Notes: a model not told the origin generated them from the sequence alone. Positions 8,593 to 16,884 are shown, counted from the stretch's first letter. The stretch is DNA of 64,000 nt from an uncultured Acetatifactor sp. (GCA_934402375.1 CAKRUB010000006.1:1-64000), one strand, 5' to 3'. Numbers and translations: made by a program.

Positions 8593-9045
8593 ATGAAAAA
8601 CGATAAGAGCAAGGGCTTTATTGCGGAGTTCAAGAAATTTATCATGAGAGGAAACGTGATGGACATGGCGGTCGGTGTAATTGTCGGCGGAGCCTTTACG
8701 ACCATCGTTAATTCTTTAAATCAGGATATTCTCACACCGATTCTGGCAATTTTTGGAGGAACGGATTTCAGTTATCTGACATTGACGCTCGGCTCTGGGG
8801 AGAATGCGCCGGTATTAAATTACGGAAGCTTTATAACGGCAGTCATCAATTTCCTGATTACGGCGCTGGTGATTTTCCTGCTGATCAAGCTGATCAATAA
8901 GATCGGGGACAAGCTCAGCCACAAGGAGAACAAGCCGGCGGCGCCCACGACGAAGAAATGTCCGTTCTGCAAGAGCGAGATAGCGATAGAGGCGACGAGA
9001 TGCCCTCACTGTACTTCGATGCTGGAGGAGACGAAGCAGGGATAA
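8593..9045 (+). CDS. mscL: Large-conductance mechanosensitive channel MscL with zinc-ribbon tail
   Basis: Pentameric membrane channel that opens on hypo-osmotic shock. The N-terminal amphipathic helix and first membrane segment are typical (FKKFIMRGNVMDMAVGVIVG), with the second segment at about residues 75-100 (FLITALVIFLLIKLIN). The family usually ends in a short cytoplasmic helix; here the last ~35 residues instead contain CPFCKSEIAIEATRCPHC, two CxxC pairs that make a zinc ribbon. Such tails occur in some clostridial MscL proteins. GGGGGAGGAACC precedes the start. The gene is alone, with its own promoter; the following 240 bp are filled by a large inverted repeat. Confidence 0.95.
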   Translation: MKNDKSKGFIAEFKKFIMRGNVMDMAVGVIVGGAFTTIVNSLNQDILTPILAIFGGTDFSYLTLTLGSGENAPVLNYGSFITAVINFLITALVIFLLIKLINKIGDKLSHKENKPAAPTTKKCPFCKSEIAIEATRCPHCTSMLEETKQG

Positions 9046-9061
9046 GAGTTTACAGCAGACA

Positions 9062-9268
9062 GGCAATTACGAAACGCACGTTTTTACAAGTGACGTTGCA
9101 CGAAATGCACAGACCACCGCAGGCACGCTTTCGCTACCTTCCGCACGCAACGGACGCATAAGATGCCGCAGTACGGCATCTAAGCGCCGGCGGCTCCAGA
9201 GTGCACTGCTTGTGGTCAGGTGCATCTCGTGCAACTGTTGATTGAAGTTTGTGCGTTTCGCAATTGCC
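9062..9268. repeat. Long imperfect inverted repeat, family member 1
   Basis: Outer arms GGCAATTACGAAACGCAC (9062-9079) and GTGCGTTTCGCAATTGCC (9251-9268) match at 17 of 18 bases; inner arms GTTGCACGAAATGCAC.. and ..GTGCATCTCGTGCAAC continue the pairing, and a GATGCCG/CGGCATC hairpin sits in the centre. The inner ~150 bp recur at 43659-43865, and a 27-bp fragment at 14347-14373. No open frame of note. Confidence 0.8.
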
Positions 9269-9285
9269 AGAGTTAATTCATAGAA

Positions 9286-10359
9286 ATGAGGAAAATAGTG
9301 AGAGCTACAGAGGATAAAAAAGGGAAAAAGTACATGGCTGCTGCGCTGTGCATCGGTCTGCTTGCAGGCATGACCGGCTGCGGGAATGCGGTGACAAAGA
9401 TAGATACGGCGACGGAGCTGATCCGTAATCTGGACTATCAGGGGGCGCTGGAGGAGCTTGATGCGGCGGAGGCAGAGGGCGAAAACATGCGTCTGGTGGA
9501 ACGCTCCAGAGGCATCGCCTATATGGGACTGACAGAGTACGGCGAGGCGGTACAAGCGTTTCTAAGCTCGTTGGAGGGAAGCAACGGCTTTCTGGAGGAA
9601 ATTGACTTTGATCTGAATTATTATCTTGCGGCAGCTTATACGAAGAATGAGCAGTATGCGGAAGCGGAAAGCACCTATGATGCGATACTTGCGCTGCGTC
9701 CGGACGAGAAGGATGCTTACTTTCTGCGGGGAAATGTCCGTATGAGTCTCGGGGATTTTCAGGGGGCGAAGGAGGATTTTGACCGCGTTGTCTCTATGGA
9801 ACCCAGAAATTATGACCGGTTGATCAGCATTTACGAGGTGCTGGCGCATTTCGGCTATAAGGAGGCAGGACAGGAGTATCTTCAGACGGCGCTTGCGTCG
9901 GGCGATAAACAGATGGATAACTATGTCATTGGGCGGATCTACTATTATCTCGGGGAATATCAGAAGGCGTGTATTGCCCTTGAGGAGGCGAGAGAAAAGG
10001 GAGGTGTCCGGAGCTATCTGTATCTGGGACGCTCCTATGAGGCGACCGGTGATTACAACTATGCCGCCAGCGTATATAACAGCTATCTGGCGAAGTACGA
10101 CGGCAATGCGGAGCTGTATAACCAGCTCGGGCTCTGCGAGATGGCAAAGGGTGAATACAAGAAGGCGCTGGACGCATTCCAGACGGGTATAAAGCTCAGC
10201 GAGAGCAGCATGATGCAGTCTCTCTCCTTCAATGAGATCGTGGCTTATGAGTATCTGGAGGAGTATGAACAGGCATTTTTACTGCTTGGAACTTATCTGA
10301 AAAATTATCCTGATGATGAACAGGCACAGAGGGAATACGCTTTTCTGTCGACAAGGTAG
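9286..10359 (+). CDS. TPR-repeat lipoprotein
   Basis: A 357-residue lipoprotein with a basic N-terminus, a hydrophobic core and lipobox MTGC (Cys32), followed by roughly eight tetratricopeptide repeats (examples: YGEAVQAF, YAEAESTYDAILALRPDEKDAY-type units, YKKALDAF). TPR arrays bind proteins, so a scaffold or envelope-assembly role outside the membrane is likely, but no partner is visible. An inner ATG at 9334 has a slightly better upstream AGGG, yet starting there would leave the signal peptide without positive charges, so 9286 is preferred. The next gene is convergent, 3 bases away. Confidence 0.8.
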   Translation: MRKIVRATEDKKGKKYMAAALCIGLLAGMTGCGNAVTKIDTATELIRNLDYQGALEELDAAEAEGENMRLVERSRGIAYMGLTEYGEAVQAFLSSLEGSNGFLEEIDFDLNYYLAAAYTKNEQYAEAESTYDAILALRPDEKDAYFLRGNVRMSLGDFQGAKEDFDRVVSMEPRNYDRLISIYEVLAHFGYKEAGQEYLQTALASGDKQMDNYVIGRIYYYLGEYQKACIALEEAREKGGVRSYLYLGRSYEATGDYNYAASVYNSYLAKYDGNAELYNQLGLCEMAKGEYKKALDAFQTGIKLSESSMMQSLSFNEIVAYEYLEEYEQAFLLLGTYLKNYPDDEQAQREYAFLSTR

Positions 10360-10362
10360 CAA

Positions 10363-10707
10363 TCAGGGCTGCTTTGTCTGTAGATACCTTGCATAATCCA
10401 TGAGATGATCGACTGTGCTGCTCTCAAAGGTCAGCACAGTATTTACGATGTCGGTTACGGTGTAATGGTCAGATACGCGCAGATTCAGCACGGCGGGATC
10501 CTTGCGGTAGGAGGTTCTTCCGAGCAGGTAATCTGTTGTCACTCCAAAGAAATCAGCAAGTCGGCAAAGCGTGGAAAGGTCGGGACAATGTACGTCGTTT
10601 TCATAGTTTGACACAGTACCCACAGAGACATTCAGATAGACGGCGAGCTCTTTCTGACCGATTTCCTTTTCCTTTCTCAGTTCTGTGAGAATTCTTCCTG
10701 TAGTCAT
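10363..10707 (-). CDS. Small XRE-type HTH regulator
   Basis: A 114-residue cytoplasmic DNA-binding protein. Residues 5-65 are a standard Cro/C1-type helix-turn-helix (IGQKELAVYLNVSVGTVSNYE, followed by PDLSTLCRLADFFGVTTDYLLGR). The remaining ~45 residues are a short helical tail with no known sensor. GGAAGGAACAGG lies upstream of the start. It is divergent from the NrdD gene at 11005 across a 300-bp region, but the NrdR-like boxes there make it unclear whether this protein acts on NrdD. The target is unknown. Confidence 0.85.
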   Translation of the reverse strand: MTTGRILTELRKEKEIGQKELAVYLNVSVGTVSNYENDVHCPDLSTLCRLADFFGVTTDYLLGRTSYRKDPAVLNLRVSDHYTVTDIVNTVLTFESSTVDHLMDYARYLQTKQP

Positions 10708-10847
10708 ATGGTTCCTGTTCCTTCCCGAAGCCGTATTCTATGTATTGTAAAAATGATTTTATCCTTTTTTAGACTGCGTAAAACATAACTTCACAAAACC
10801 AATAAAAAAATTGAAATTGGGAGGAAAAATTCAGCAAAACTAAAACG

Positions 10848-10895
10848 ACACAACATATTCCGAAAAGACGATTTGAACACCACCATATCTTGTAT
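10848..10895 (+). promoter_or_regulatory. Pair of NrdR-like boxes upstream of nrdD
   Basis: Two 16-mers at 10848-10863 and 10880-10895 each match the NrdR consensus ACACWATATATWGTGT at about 12 of 16 positions. Their starts are 32 bp apart, the phasing known for NrdR box pairs. They end 6 bp before the -35 element of the nrdD promoter. Confidence 0.6.
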
Positions 10896-10901
10896 CATAC
10901 A

Positions 10902-10969
10902 TTGACTTTTAGGGTATGGAATGCTAAGATAGGTACATGTGCGGTCCTGAGACGCAGGTGTCTCGGGAC
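10902..10969 (+). promoter_or_regulatory. nrdD promoter and leader hairpin
   Basis: TTGACT (10902-10907), 17-bp spacer, TAAGAT (10925-10930). Downstream, GTCCTGAGAC (10944-10953) pairs with GTCTCGGGAC (10960-10969), placing a strong hairpin at the start of the transcript. There is no T-run, so it is more likely a stability element than a terminator. Confidence 0.7.
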
Positions 10970-11004
10970 GGAACGGTTCAGTATGACAGGGGAGGTTTCC
11001 GGGT

Positions 11005-13392
11005 ATGCAGGTAATCAAGAGAAATGGGGAAAAGGCGGATTTTACGCTTGTGAAGATCAATGATGTCATCATGAAGGCATTTACGGCAACGCAGATGAAC
11101 TATACAAATGACATTATCGATCTGCTTGCACTGCGTGTGACGGCAGATTTTCAGGACAAGGTGAAGGAAGATGCCATCCATGTTGAGGACATTCAGGACA
11201 GTGTGGAGCGTGTTCTGGGACAGGCAGGCTATGAGGAGGTTGCAAAAGCATTCATCCTCTACCGAAAGCAGCGGGAAAAAATGCGCACAATGACATCTAC
11301 CATTCTGGATTACAAGGAAGTGGTCAACGGCTATGTCAAGGTGGAGGACTGGCGCGTCAGGGAGAATTCTACGGTCACTTACTCTGTCGGCGGTCTGATT
11401 TTAAGCAACTCCGGTGCGGTCACGGCGAATTACTGGCTCTCGGAAATCTATGACGAGGAGATCGCGGAGGCGCACAGAAATGCAGACATTCACATTCACG
11501 ATCTCTCCATGCTCACGGGCTATTGCGCCGGCTGGTCACTCAAGCAGCTGATTCAGGAAGGGCTTGGGGGCATTACGGGGAAGATCACGTCGGCTCCGGC
11601 AAGGCATCTCTCCGTGCTCTGTAACCAGATGGTTAATTTTCTCGGAATCATGCAGAATGAATGGGCGGGAGCGCAGGCATTCTCTTCCTTTGATACCTAT
11701 CTTGCGCCCTTTGTAAAGGTAGATCATTTAAGCTACGGTGAAGTAAAAAAATGCATCGAGGCATTTATCTACGGCGTGAATACGCCGAGCCGGTGGGGAA
11801 CGCAGGCGCCCTTTTCCAACATCACGCTCGACTGGACAGTACCGGATGATCTCGCGGAGCTTCCGGCAATTGTCGGCGGCATGGAAATGGATTTCAAGTA
11901 CAAGGATTGCAAGCCGGAGATGGATATGGTCAACAGGGCGTTCATCGAGACGATGATCGAGGGGGATGCGAACGGAAGAGGCTTCCAGTATCCGATTCCT
12001 ACCTATTCCATTACAAAGGATTTCGACTGGTCGGACACGGAGAATAACCGGCTTTTGTTTGAGATGACAGCAAAGTACGGTACACCTTACTTCTCAAATT
12101 ATATCAACTCGGACATGCAGCCGAGCGATGTGCGCAGCATGTGCTGTCGTCTGCGCCTTGATCTCCGCGAGCTGCGGAAGAAGACGGGCGGCTTTTTCGG
12201 CTCGGGTGAGAGCACGGGAAGCGTCGGCGTTGTGACGATCAATCTTCCGAGGATTGCTTATCTGTCCGCGAACGAGGACGAATTTTTTGCAAGACTGAAT
12301 CATATGATGGACATTGCCGCACGATCCCTGAAGATCAAGAGAGGCGTCATTTCCAGACTTCTCGAGGAGGGACTGTACCCCTATACCAGACGGTATCTCG
12401 GCTCCTTCGACAATCATTTCTCAACGATCGGACTGATCGGCATGAATGAGGTCGGATTGAATGCTAACTGGCTGCGCGCGGATATGACGAATGAGAAAAC
12501 ACAGGAGTTTGCCAAGAAGGTGCTCAACCATATGCGCAGCCGCCTGTCCGATTATCAGGAGCTGTACGGGGATCTTTACAATTTGGAGGCGACACCGGCG
12601 GAGAGTACGACCTATCGTCTGGCGAAGCATGATAAGAAGCGCTGGCCGGCAATCCGCACTGCGGGAAAGCCCGGAGACATTCCTTATTATACAAATTCCT
12701 CGCATCTGCCCGTGGATTACACGACGGATATTTTCGATGCGCTCGATATTCAGGATGAATTACAGACGCTGTACACCTCGGGAACAGTGTTCCACGCATT
12801 CCTCGGTGAGAAGCTGCCGGACTGGAAGGCGGCGGCAGCCCTTGTGCGCACGATAGCGCAGAATTACAAGCTGCCCTACTACACGCTTTCCCCGACCTAT
12901 TCTATCTGTAAGACCCATGGCTATCTCGCGGGGGAGGTAAAGATCTGTCCTCACTGCGGGGCGAAGACGGAGGTCTACAGCCGTATCACCGGTTATTACA
13001 GACCGGTTCAGAACTGGAACGACGGAAAGCTTCAGGAGTATGCGAACCGTAAGGAGTACGACATTGAACATTCTGTCTTAAAGCGTCCGGCGCGGACAAT
13101 GGTGAAGCTGTCTGATTTTGCGGGGAATGTTGAGGTTGAAATCGAACAGCCGAAGAATATGCGTTATCTGTTCACGACGAAGACCTGTCCGAACTGCCAG
13201 CTGGCGAAGGAATATCTTCGGGACGTCAGCTATGTGATTATAGATGCGGAGGAAAATATGGAGCTTGCACAGCGTTACGGTGTGATGCAGGCGCCGACGC
13301 TGGTTGTGATAGACGGGGATGTTCAGAGAAAATATGTCAATGCATCCAATATCAGAAAATTTGCGGAGCAGTTACAGGTTACACAGGGATGA
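11005..13392 (+). CDS. nrdD: Class III ribonucleotide reductase with C-terminal redoxin domain
   Basis: Makes deoxyribonucleotides from ribonucleoside triphosphates without oxygen, using a glycyl radical. Residues 1-90 form an ATP-cone (QVIKRNGEKADFTLVKI). The barrel follows. The radical site is Gly663 in SRITGYY, preceded by a zinc site with Cys635, Cys648 and Cys651 (CPHC). After that, about 75 residues form a glutaredoxin/thioredoxin-like fold with a CPNC active site (Cys728, Cys731), so this NrdD subtype carries its own likely reductant instead of relying on formate. GGGGAGG precedes the start at 11005. No activase gene is adjacent; NrdG at 33847 would have to serve it, or another exists elsewhere. 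It is followed at 20 bp by pyrF. Confidence 0.9.
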   Translation: MQVIKRNGEKADFTLVKINDVIMKAFTATQMNYTNDIIDLLALRVTADFQDKVKEDAIHVEDIQDSVERVLGQAGYEEVAKAFILYRKQREKMRTMTSTILDYKEVVNGYVKVEDWRVRENSTVTYSVGGLILSNSGAVTANYWLSEIYDEEIAEAHRNADIHIHDLSMLTGYCAGWSLKQLIQEGLGGITGKITSAPARHLSVLCNQMVNFLGIMQNEWAGAQAFSSFDTYLAPFVKVDHLSYGEVKKCIEAFIYGVNTPSRWGTQAPFSNITLDWTVPDDLAELPAIVGGMEMDFKYKDCKPEMDMVNRAFIETMIEGDANGRGFQYPIPTYSITKDFDWSDTENNRLLFEMTAKYGTPYFSNYINSDMQPSDVRSMCCRLRLDLRELRKKTGGFFGSGESTGSVGVVTINLPRIAYLSANEDEFFARLNHMMDIAARSLKIKRGVISRLLEEGLYPYTRRYLGSFDNHFSTIGLIGMNEVGLNANWLRADMTNEKTQEFAKKVLNHMRSRLSDYQELYGDLYNLEATPAESTTYRLAKHDKKRWPAIRTAGKPGDIPYYTNSSHLPVDYTTDIFDALDIQDELQTLYTSGTVFHAFLGEKLPDWKAAAALVRTIAQNYKLPYYTLSPTYSICKTHGYLAGEVKICPHCGAKTEVYSRITGYYRPVQNWNDGKLQEYANRKEYDIEHSVLKRPARTMVKLSDFAGNVEVEIEQPKNMRYLFTTKTCPNCQLAKEYLRDVSYVIIDAEENMELAQRYGVMQAPTLVVIDGDVQRKYVNASNIRKFAEQLQVTQG

Positions 13393-13411
13393 GACAACAG
13401 GAGGAGAGAGT

Positions 13412-14344
13412 ATGATTAACAGGCTTATTGCAGGAATTAGGAAGACGAATGCACCGATCGTGGTCGGTCTGGATCCGATGATGAAATTTGTGCCGGAATA
13501 TATCAAACAGCAGGCATTTGCGGAGTTTGGAGAGACGTTGGAGGGAGCGGCAGAGGCAATCTGGCAGTACAATAAGGGACTGGTAGATGCGATTTACGAT
13601 CTGATTCCGGCGGTAAAGCCGCAGGTTGCGATGTATGAACAGTTCGGCATACCGGGCATGATCGCCTTTAAGAAGACCGTTGACTACTGTAAGGAGAAGG
13701 GACTGGTCGTGATCGGTGACATCAAGCGCGGAGACATCGGCTCCACCTCGGAGGCATATGCAGTCGGACATCTGGGAAGGGTTCAGGTCGGCAGCAGGAG
13801 CTATGCCGGCTTTGATGAGGACTTTGTGACGGTGAATCCCTATCTCGGCTCTGACGGTGTGAAGCCGTTTACCAAGATCTGCGCGGAGGAGAAAAAGGGT
13901 ATTTTTGTACTGGTAAAGACCTCCAACCCCAGCAGTGGGGAATTTCAGGACAGACTGATCGACGGAAGACCGCTCTATGAATATGTCGGTGAACAGGTGG
14001 CGGCATGGGGAGCGGAGTGCATGCCGGAAACCGGTGATTACAGCTATGTGGGCGCTGTGGTCGGTGCAACCTATCCCGAGCAGGGGAAGGTTCTGAGAAA
14101 GCTGATGCCGAAGACCTTTATTCTTGTTCCCGGCTATGGAGCGCAGGGCGGAAAGGGCGCTGATCTGGTACACTTCTTTAATGAAGATGGCTTGGGCGCG
14201 ATTATCAATTCCTCCAGAGGCATCATTGCGGCTTACCAGCAGGAGCAGTATGCCGGTTACGGTGAGAAGGCATATGCGGATGCGGCAAGGGCGGCAGTGC
14301 TTGCGATGCGGGAGGATATTGCAGCGGCGCTGCAAAATAGATAA
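13412..14344 (+). CDS. pyrF: Orotidine 5'-phosphate decarboxylase
   Basis: Converts OMP to UMP, the last step of pyrimidine synthesis. The protein has 310 residues, the longer PyrF subgroup. Signature motifs are VVGLDPMMKF near the start, the catalytic DIKRGDIGSTS (Lys105 with flanking Asp residues) and the phosphate-binding end GAIINSSRGI. The frame is open upstream into nrdD, but AGGAGGAGAG 6 bases before the ATG at 13412 fixes the start. It lies 20 bp after nrdD, so nucleotide and deoxynucleotide synthesis are probably co-transcribed. The rest of the pyrimidine operon is not here. Confidence 0.95.
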   Translation: MINRLIAGIRKTNAPIVVGLDPMMKFVPEYIKQQAFAEFGETLEGAAEAIWQYNKGLVDAIYDLIPAVKPQVAMYEQFGIPGMIAFKKTVDYCKEKGLVVIGDIKRGDIGSTSEAYAVGHLGRVQVGSRSYAGFDEDFVTVNPYLGSDGVKPFTKICAEEKKGIFVLVKTSNPSSGEFQDRLIDGRPLYEYVGEQVAAWGAECMPETGDYSYVGAVVGATYPEQGKVLRKLMPKTFILVPGYGAQGGKGADLVHFFNEDGLGAIINSSRGIIAAYQQEQYAGYGEKAYADAARAAVLAMREDIAAALQNR

Positions 14345-14346
14345 GG

Positions 14347-14373
14347 AAGTGACGTTGCACAAAATGCACAGAC
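14347..14373 (+). repeat. Short remnant of the 9-kb/43-kb inverted-repeat family
   Basis: AAGTGACGTTGCACAAAATG and the next 7 bases match the inner arm of the elements at 9062-9268 and 43659-43865. Only this arm is left, in the pyrF-response regulator gap. Confidence 0.65.
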
Positions 14374-14403
14374 AGATATAACATAAGAAAGGTATGGTAC
14401 AGC

Positions 14404-15186
14404 ATGGGAGAGAATGAGGCTGGGACGCATAAGATCCTGCTTGTGTCGGAGACGCAGGGATATTTGGTGACATCTCTCAAAAATAAACTTGAGGCGGCAA
14501 ATTATGAAGTCATTGTCTCGCGCGTAGAGATTGATTCCCTGTGCCGGACACTGAAGGAGGCGGAAGCGGTGTTCCTCTTTGCCGAGGAGGAGCTTGAGGA
14601 GCTGCAGCAGGGCGTGGTCTATCTGAAAGATACAGTTCTGGAGAATGAAGTTCCGTTGTTTGTCACGGGAGGCGTGCGGGAGCTGGACGAGGTACATAAG
14701 AACATTCCGGCGAGTATGATAAAGAAAGAATTTCCGCGACCGCTCAATGTGAACGAGGTTTGTACCGAGATAGACGGCTATATGAAGACAGAGGCAAAGC
14801 ACAACAAGAAGATCGTGCTTGTGGTGGATGATTCCGGTGCAGTACTGCGCAATGTGAAGGGCTGGCTTGAGGATAAATATCAGGTTGTCCTTGCAAATTC
14901 CGGCACTATGGCGATCAAATATCTTTCCACGAACCGGCCGGATCTCGTCCTGTTGGACTATGAGATGCCGATTCTGGATGGCAGACAGGTTCTGCAGATG
15001 ATCCGGAGCGAGATTGAGTTTGCAGATATTCCCGTGATTTTCCTGACAAGCAAGGGAGACAGGGAGAGCGTTATGCAGGTGATGGCGCTCAAGCCGGACG
15101 GGTATCTTTTAAAGACCCTGCCGCCGGAGGAGATCAGACAGTCAGTGGATAATTTCTTTGAGAGACAGAAAATAAGTGGAAAATAG
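14404..15186 (+). CDS. Response-regulator protein with pseudo-receiver and receiver domains
   Basis: A 260-residue cytoplasmic protein. Residues 1-125 look like a degenerate receiver fold without the acidic pocket. Residues 135-255 are a true receiver: VLVVDDS acidic pair, phosphorylation Asp185 in LLDYEMP, Thr in IFLTSK and the conserved Lys. There is no DNA-binding or enzyme output domain, so it probably works by protein contact. No histidine kinase is in the window. It sits 60 bp after pyrF and 20 bp before the ThrH-like gene, likely one transcript. The partner is unknown. Confidence 0.85.
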   Translation: MGENEAGTHKILLVSETQGYLVTSLKNKLEAANYEVIVSRVEIDSLCRTLKEAEAVFLFAEEELEELQQGVVYLKDTVLENEVPLFVTGGVRELDEVHKNIPASMIKKEFPRPLNVNEVCTEIDGYMKTEAKHNKKIVLVVDDSGAVLRNVKGWLEDKYQVVLANSGTMAIKYLSTNRPDLVLLDYEMPILDGRQVLQMIRSEIEFADIPVIFLTSKGDRESVMQVMALKPDGYLLKTLPPEEIRQSVDNFFERQKISGK

Positions 15187-15206
15187 AATGAGGGAGATTT
15201 AATTGT

Positions 15207-15815
15207 ATGTTTATTACATGTTTGGACCTGGAAGGGGTACTGGTACCGGAAATCTGGATTGCGTTTGCAGAGGCAAGCGGCATTCCCGAGTTAAAGAGAA
15301 CGACGAGAGATGAGCCTGATTATGACAAGCTCATGAAATGGCGTATCGGAATACTGAAGGAGCATGGGCTGGGCTTGAAGGAGATTCAGGAGACGATCGA
15401 GAAGATTGATCCGATTCCGGGAGCGAAGGAGTTTCTGGATGAGCTGAGGAGTTTTTCCCAGGTCATTATCATCAGTGACACCTTTACGCAGTTTGCAACG
15501 CCCCTGATGAAAAAGCTGGGATGGCCGACCATCTTCTGCAACTCTCTGGAGGTTGCTGAAAATGGAGAAATCACAGGCTTTCAGATGAGAATCGAGAATT
15601 CCAAGCTCACGACGGTGAAGGCGTTACAGTCGATCGGCTATGAGACGATTGCCAGCGGAGACAGCTATAATGATCTGGGAATGATCAAGGCGAGCAAGGC
15701 GGGTTTCCTGTTTAAGAGCACGGACAAGATCAAGGCGGAGAACCCGGAGCTGCCTGCATACGATACCTACGAAGAGCTGATGGCAGCGATCAAGGCGGCG
15801 ATGAAGGAACAGTAA
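15207..15815 (+). CDS. thrH: ThrH-like phosphoserine phosphatase / homoserine phosphotransferase
   Basis: A 202-residue HAD-superfamily enzyme. The N-terminus CLDLEGVLVPEIW is characteristic of the ThrH branch, which dephosphorylates phosphoserine and can pass the phosphate to homoserine. Further motifs are IISDTF (motif II Ser/Thr), a Lys in ENSKLTT and GDSYNDLGM (motif IV Asp pair). The nucleophile is Asp7. It sits between a receiver protein and an APH-fold kinase with 11-20 bp gaps, suggesting a joint transcript. The branch assignment rests on the N-terminal signature; a general HAD phosphatase is the alternative. Confidence 0.8.
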   Translation: MFITCLDLEGVLVPEIWIAFAEASGIPELKRTTRDEPDYDKLMKWRIGILKEHGLGLKEIQETIEKIDPIPGAKEFLDELRSFSQVIIISDTFTQFATPLMKKLGWPTIFCNSLEVAENGEITGFQMRIENSKLTTVKALQSIGYETIASGDSYNDLGMIKASKAGFLFKSTDKIKAENPELPAYDTYEELMAAIKAAMKEQ

Positions 15816-15826
15816 GGGAAAGTGAA

Positions 15827-16810
15827 ATGATAAGCAAGACAAAATACGAGGCTTCACTGGCAGAGCTTGACCGCATCTTTGAAAAGGCGAAGCTGGGAAA
15901 GGTGCTCTTGGCAAAGCCGCTTGGAGAAGGAGAATTTAACGCGGCATATCGCGTGGAGACAGAGCAGGGAAGATATGTATTGAAGATCGCGCCGCCAAAG
16001 GAGGCGACGATCCTGACCTATGAGCGGGATATGATGCACTCGGAGGTTTTCTGGTATGAACAGATCAGGAAGCATACGACAGTCCGTGTGCCGGAAATCT
16101 ACTTTGTTGACGAGAGCTGCGAACTGATCCCGAGCCATTATTTTATTATGGAATACCTCACGGGAGCGCCGCTCTGGGCGATGAATTTTTCCGCGGAGGA
16201 GAGAGCGCTGGCGGACAGGGAGAAAATCCGCATGGCGGGCGAAATCCATACCATCAGGAGCCATAAGTTCGGCTACATCCAGTGTGGATTGAAGGACAGC
16301 TGGTACGATGCCGTGAGAGAGATGGTTTCGGCGCTGCTGGCTGACTGTGCCCGGTTCGGGAAGCAGTCGGAGTACGGTGAGCGTCTGCTGAGGGCGATTG
16401 ACCGGCATCAGGAGCTTCTGAAGGCGGTAGAGGGAACGATGGTAAATTTCGATCTCTGGGACAGCAATATATTCTGCGAGAGAACGGAAAACGGCTTGCA
16501 GTTTTCGTGGATTGATCCGGAGAGGAGTTTTTACGGGGATCCGATTGCCGACTGGATTGTCTGCGGCAGAGGACCGGAGCAGCCTTTGTCGGACATGGGG
16601 GAATACTTTGATTATTATGAATCTGTGTCGGGAATCCGGTTGACTGGCAGCCGGGACGAGGATATCCGCTATGCGGTGGCGCTGGGGTATCTTGCGCTGA
16701 TTATGGAGACGGAGCGCTATAACCGGTATGTGCCCGGAGATGAGGGCTGGGAGCGCAATACGGTCGATTCCGCACAGAAATTTGAGCAGGCATTGAAAAT
16801 TCTGGAGTAA
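15827..16810 (+). CDS. APH-fold (aminoglycoside/choline kinase-like) phosphotransferase
   Basis: A 327-residue kinase of the phosphotransferase (APH) superfamily. An N-lobe with YVLKIAPP (ATP Lys) is followed by the hinge region HYFIMEYL, a catalytic loop VNFDLWDSNIF (Asp209; the usual H-x-D is F-D here) and a metal-binding DPERSFYGDP (Asp230). These kinases act on small molecules such as amino alcohols, sugars or homoserine; the substrate is not visible. Lying 11 bp after the ThrH-like gene, it may act on a related amino-acid metabolite, which is inference. Resistance to aminoglycosides is not indicated. Confidence 0.8.
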   Translation: MISKTKYEASLAELDRIFEKAKLGKVLLAKPLGEGEFNAAYRVETEQGRYVLKIAPPKEATILTYERDMMHSEVFWYEQIRKHTTVRVPEIYFVDESCELIPSHYFIMEYLTGAPLWAMNFSAEERALADREKIRMAGEIHTIRSHKFGYIQCGLKDSWYDAVREMVSALLADCARFGKQSEYGERLLRAIDRHQELLKAVEGTMVNFDLWDSNIFCERTENGLQFSWIDPERSFYGDPIADWIVCGRGPEQPLSDMGEYFDYYESVSGIRLTGSRDEDIRYAVALGYLALIMETERYNRYVPGDEGWERNTVDSAQKFEQALKILE

Positions 16811-16831
16811 TGCTTTTATAACAAAATATTC

Positions 16832-16884
16832 TTGACAGATTGTCGGTGGAGTGGTAACTTACTCTTACCGACAATCTGTCGGTT
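16832..16884 (+). promoter_or_regulatory. TetR promoter with two overlapping operator half-palindromes
   Basis: TTGACA (16832-16837), 17-bp spacer, TAACTT (16855-16860). GACAGATTGTCGGT lies in the -35/spacer region and ACCGACAATCTGTCGGT at 16867-16883 is a near-perfect palindrome just downstream of -10. The same CCGACA word recurs at 17611, upstream of the next genes. Confidence 0.75.

Noticed and set aside
9067..9555. Minus-strand frame covering the 9-kb inverted repeat
   Set aside because: The similar frame over the 43.7-kb element arises from shared repeat sequence, not from a conserved protein; no starts or ribosome sites match.
11005..13392. Pyruvate formate-lyase or other glycyl-radical enzyme
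   Set aside because: ATP-cone at the N-terminus, zinc CxxC site and R-I-T-G-Y radical site identify a class III ribonucleotide reductase.
13379..14473. Minus-strand 364-codon frame opposite pyrF
   Set aside because: Antisense of a clearly coding gene; composition rich in His, Arg and Leu without domains.
15827..16810. Aminoglycoside resistance kinase
   Set aside because: Only the general APH fold is visible; the catalytic loop and neighbours (ThrH-like enzyme) suggest metabolism rather than resistance.
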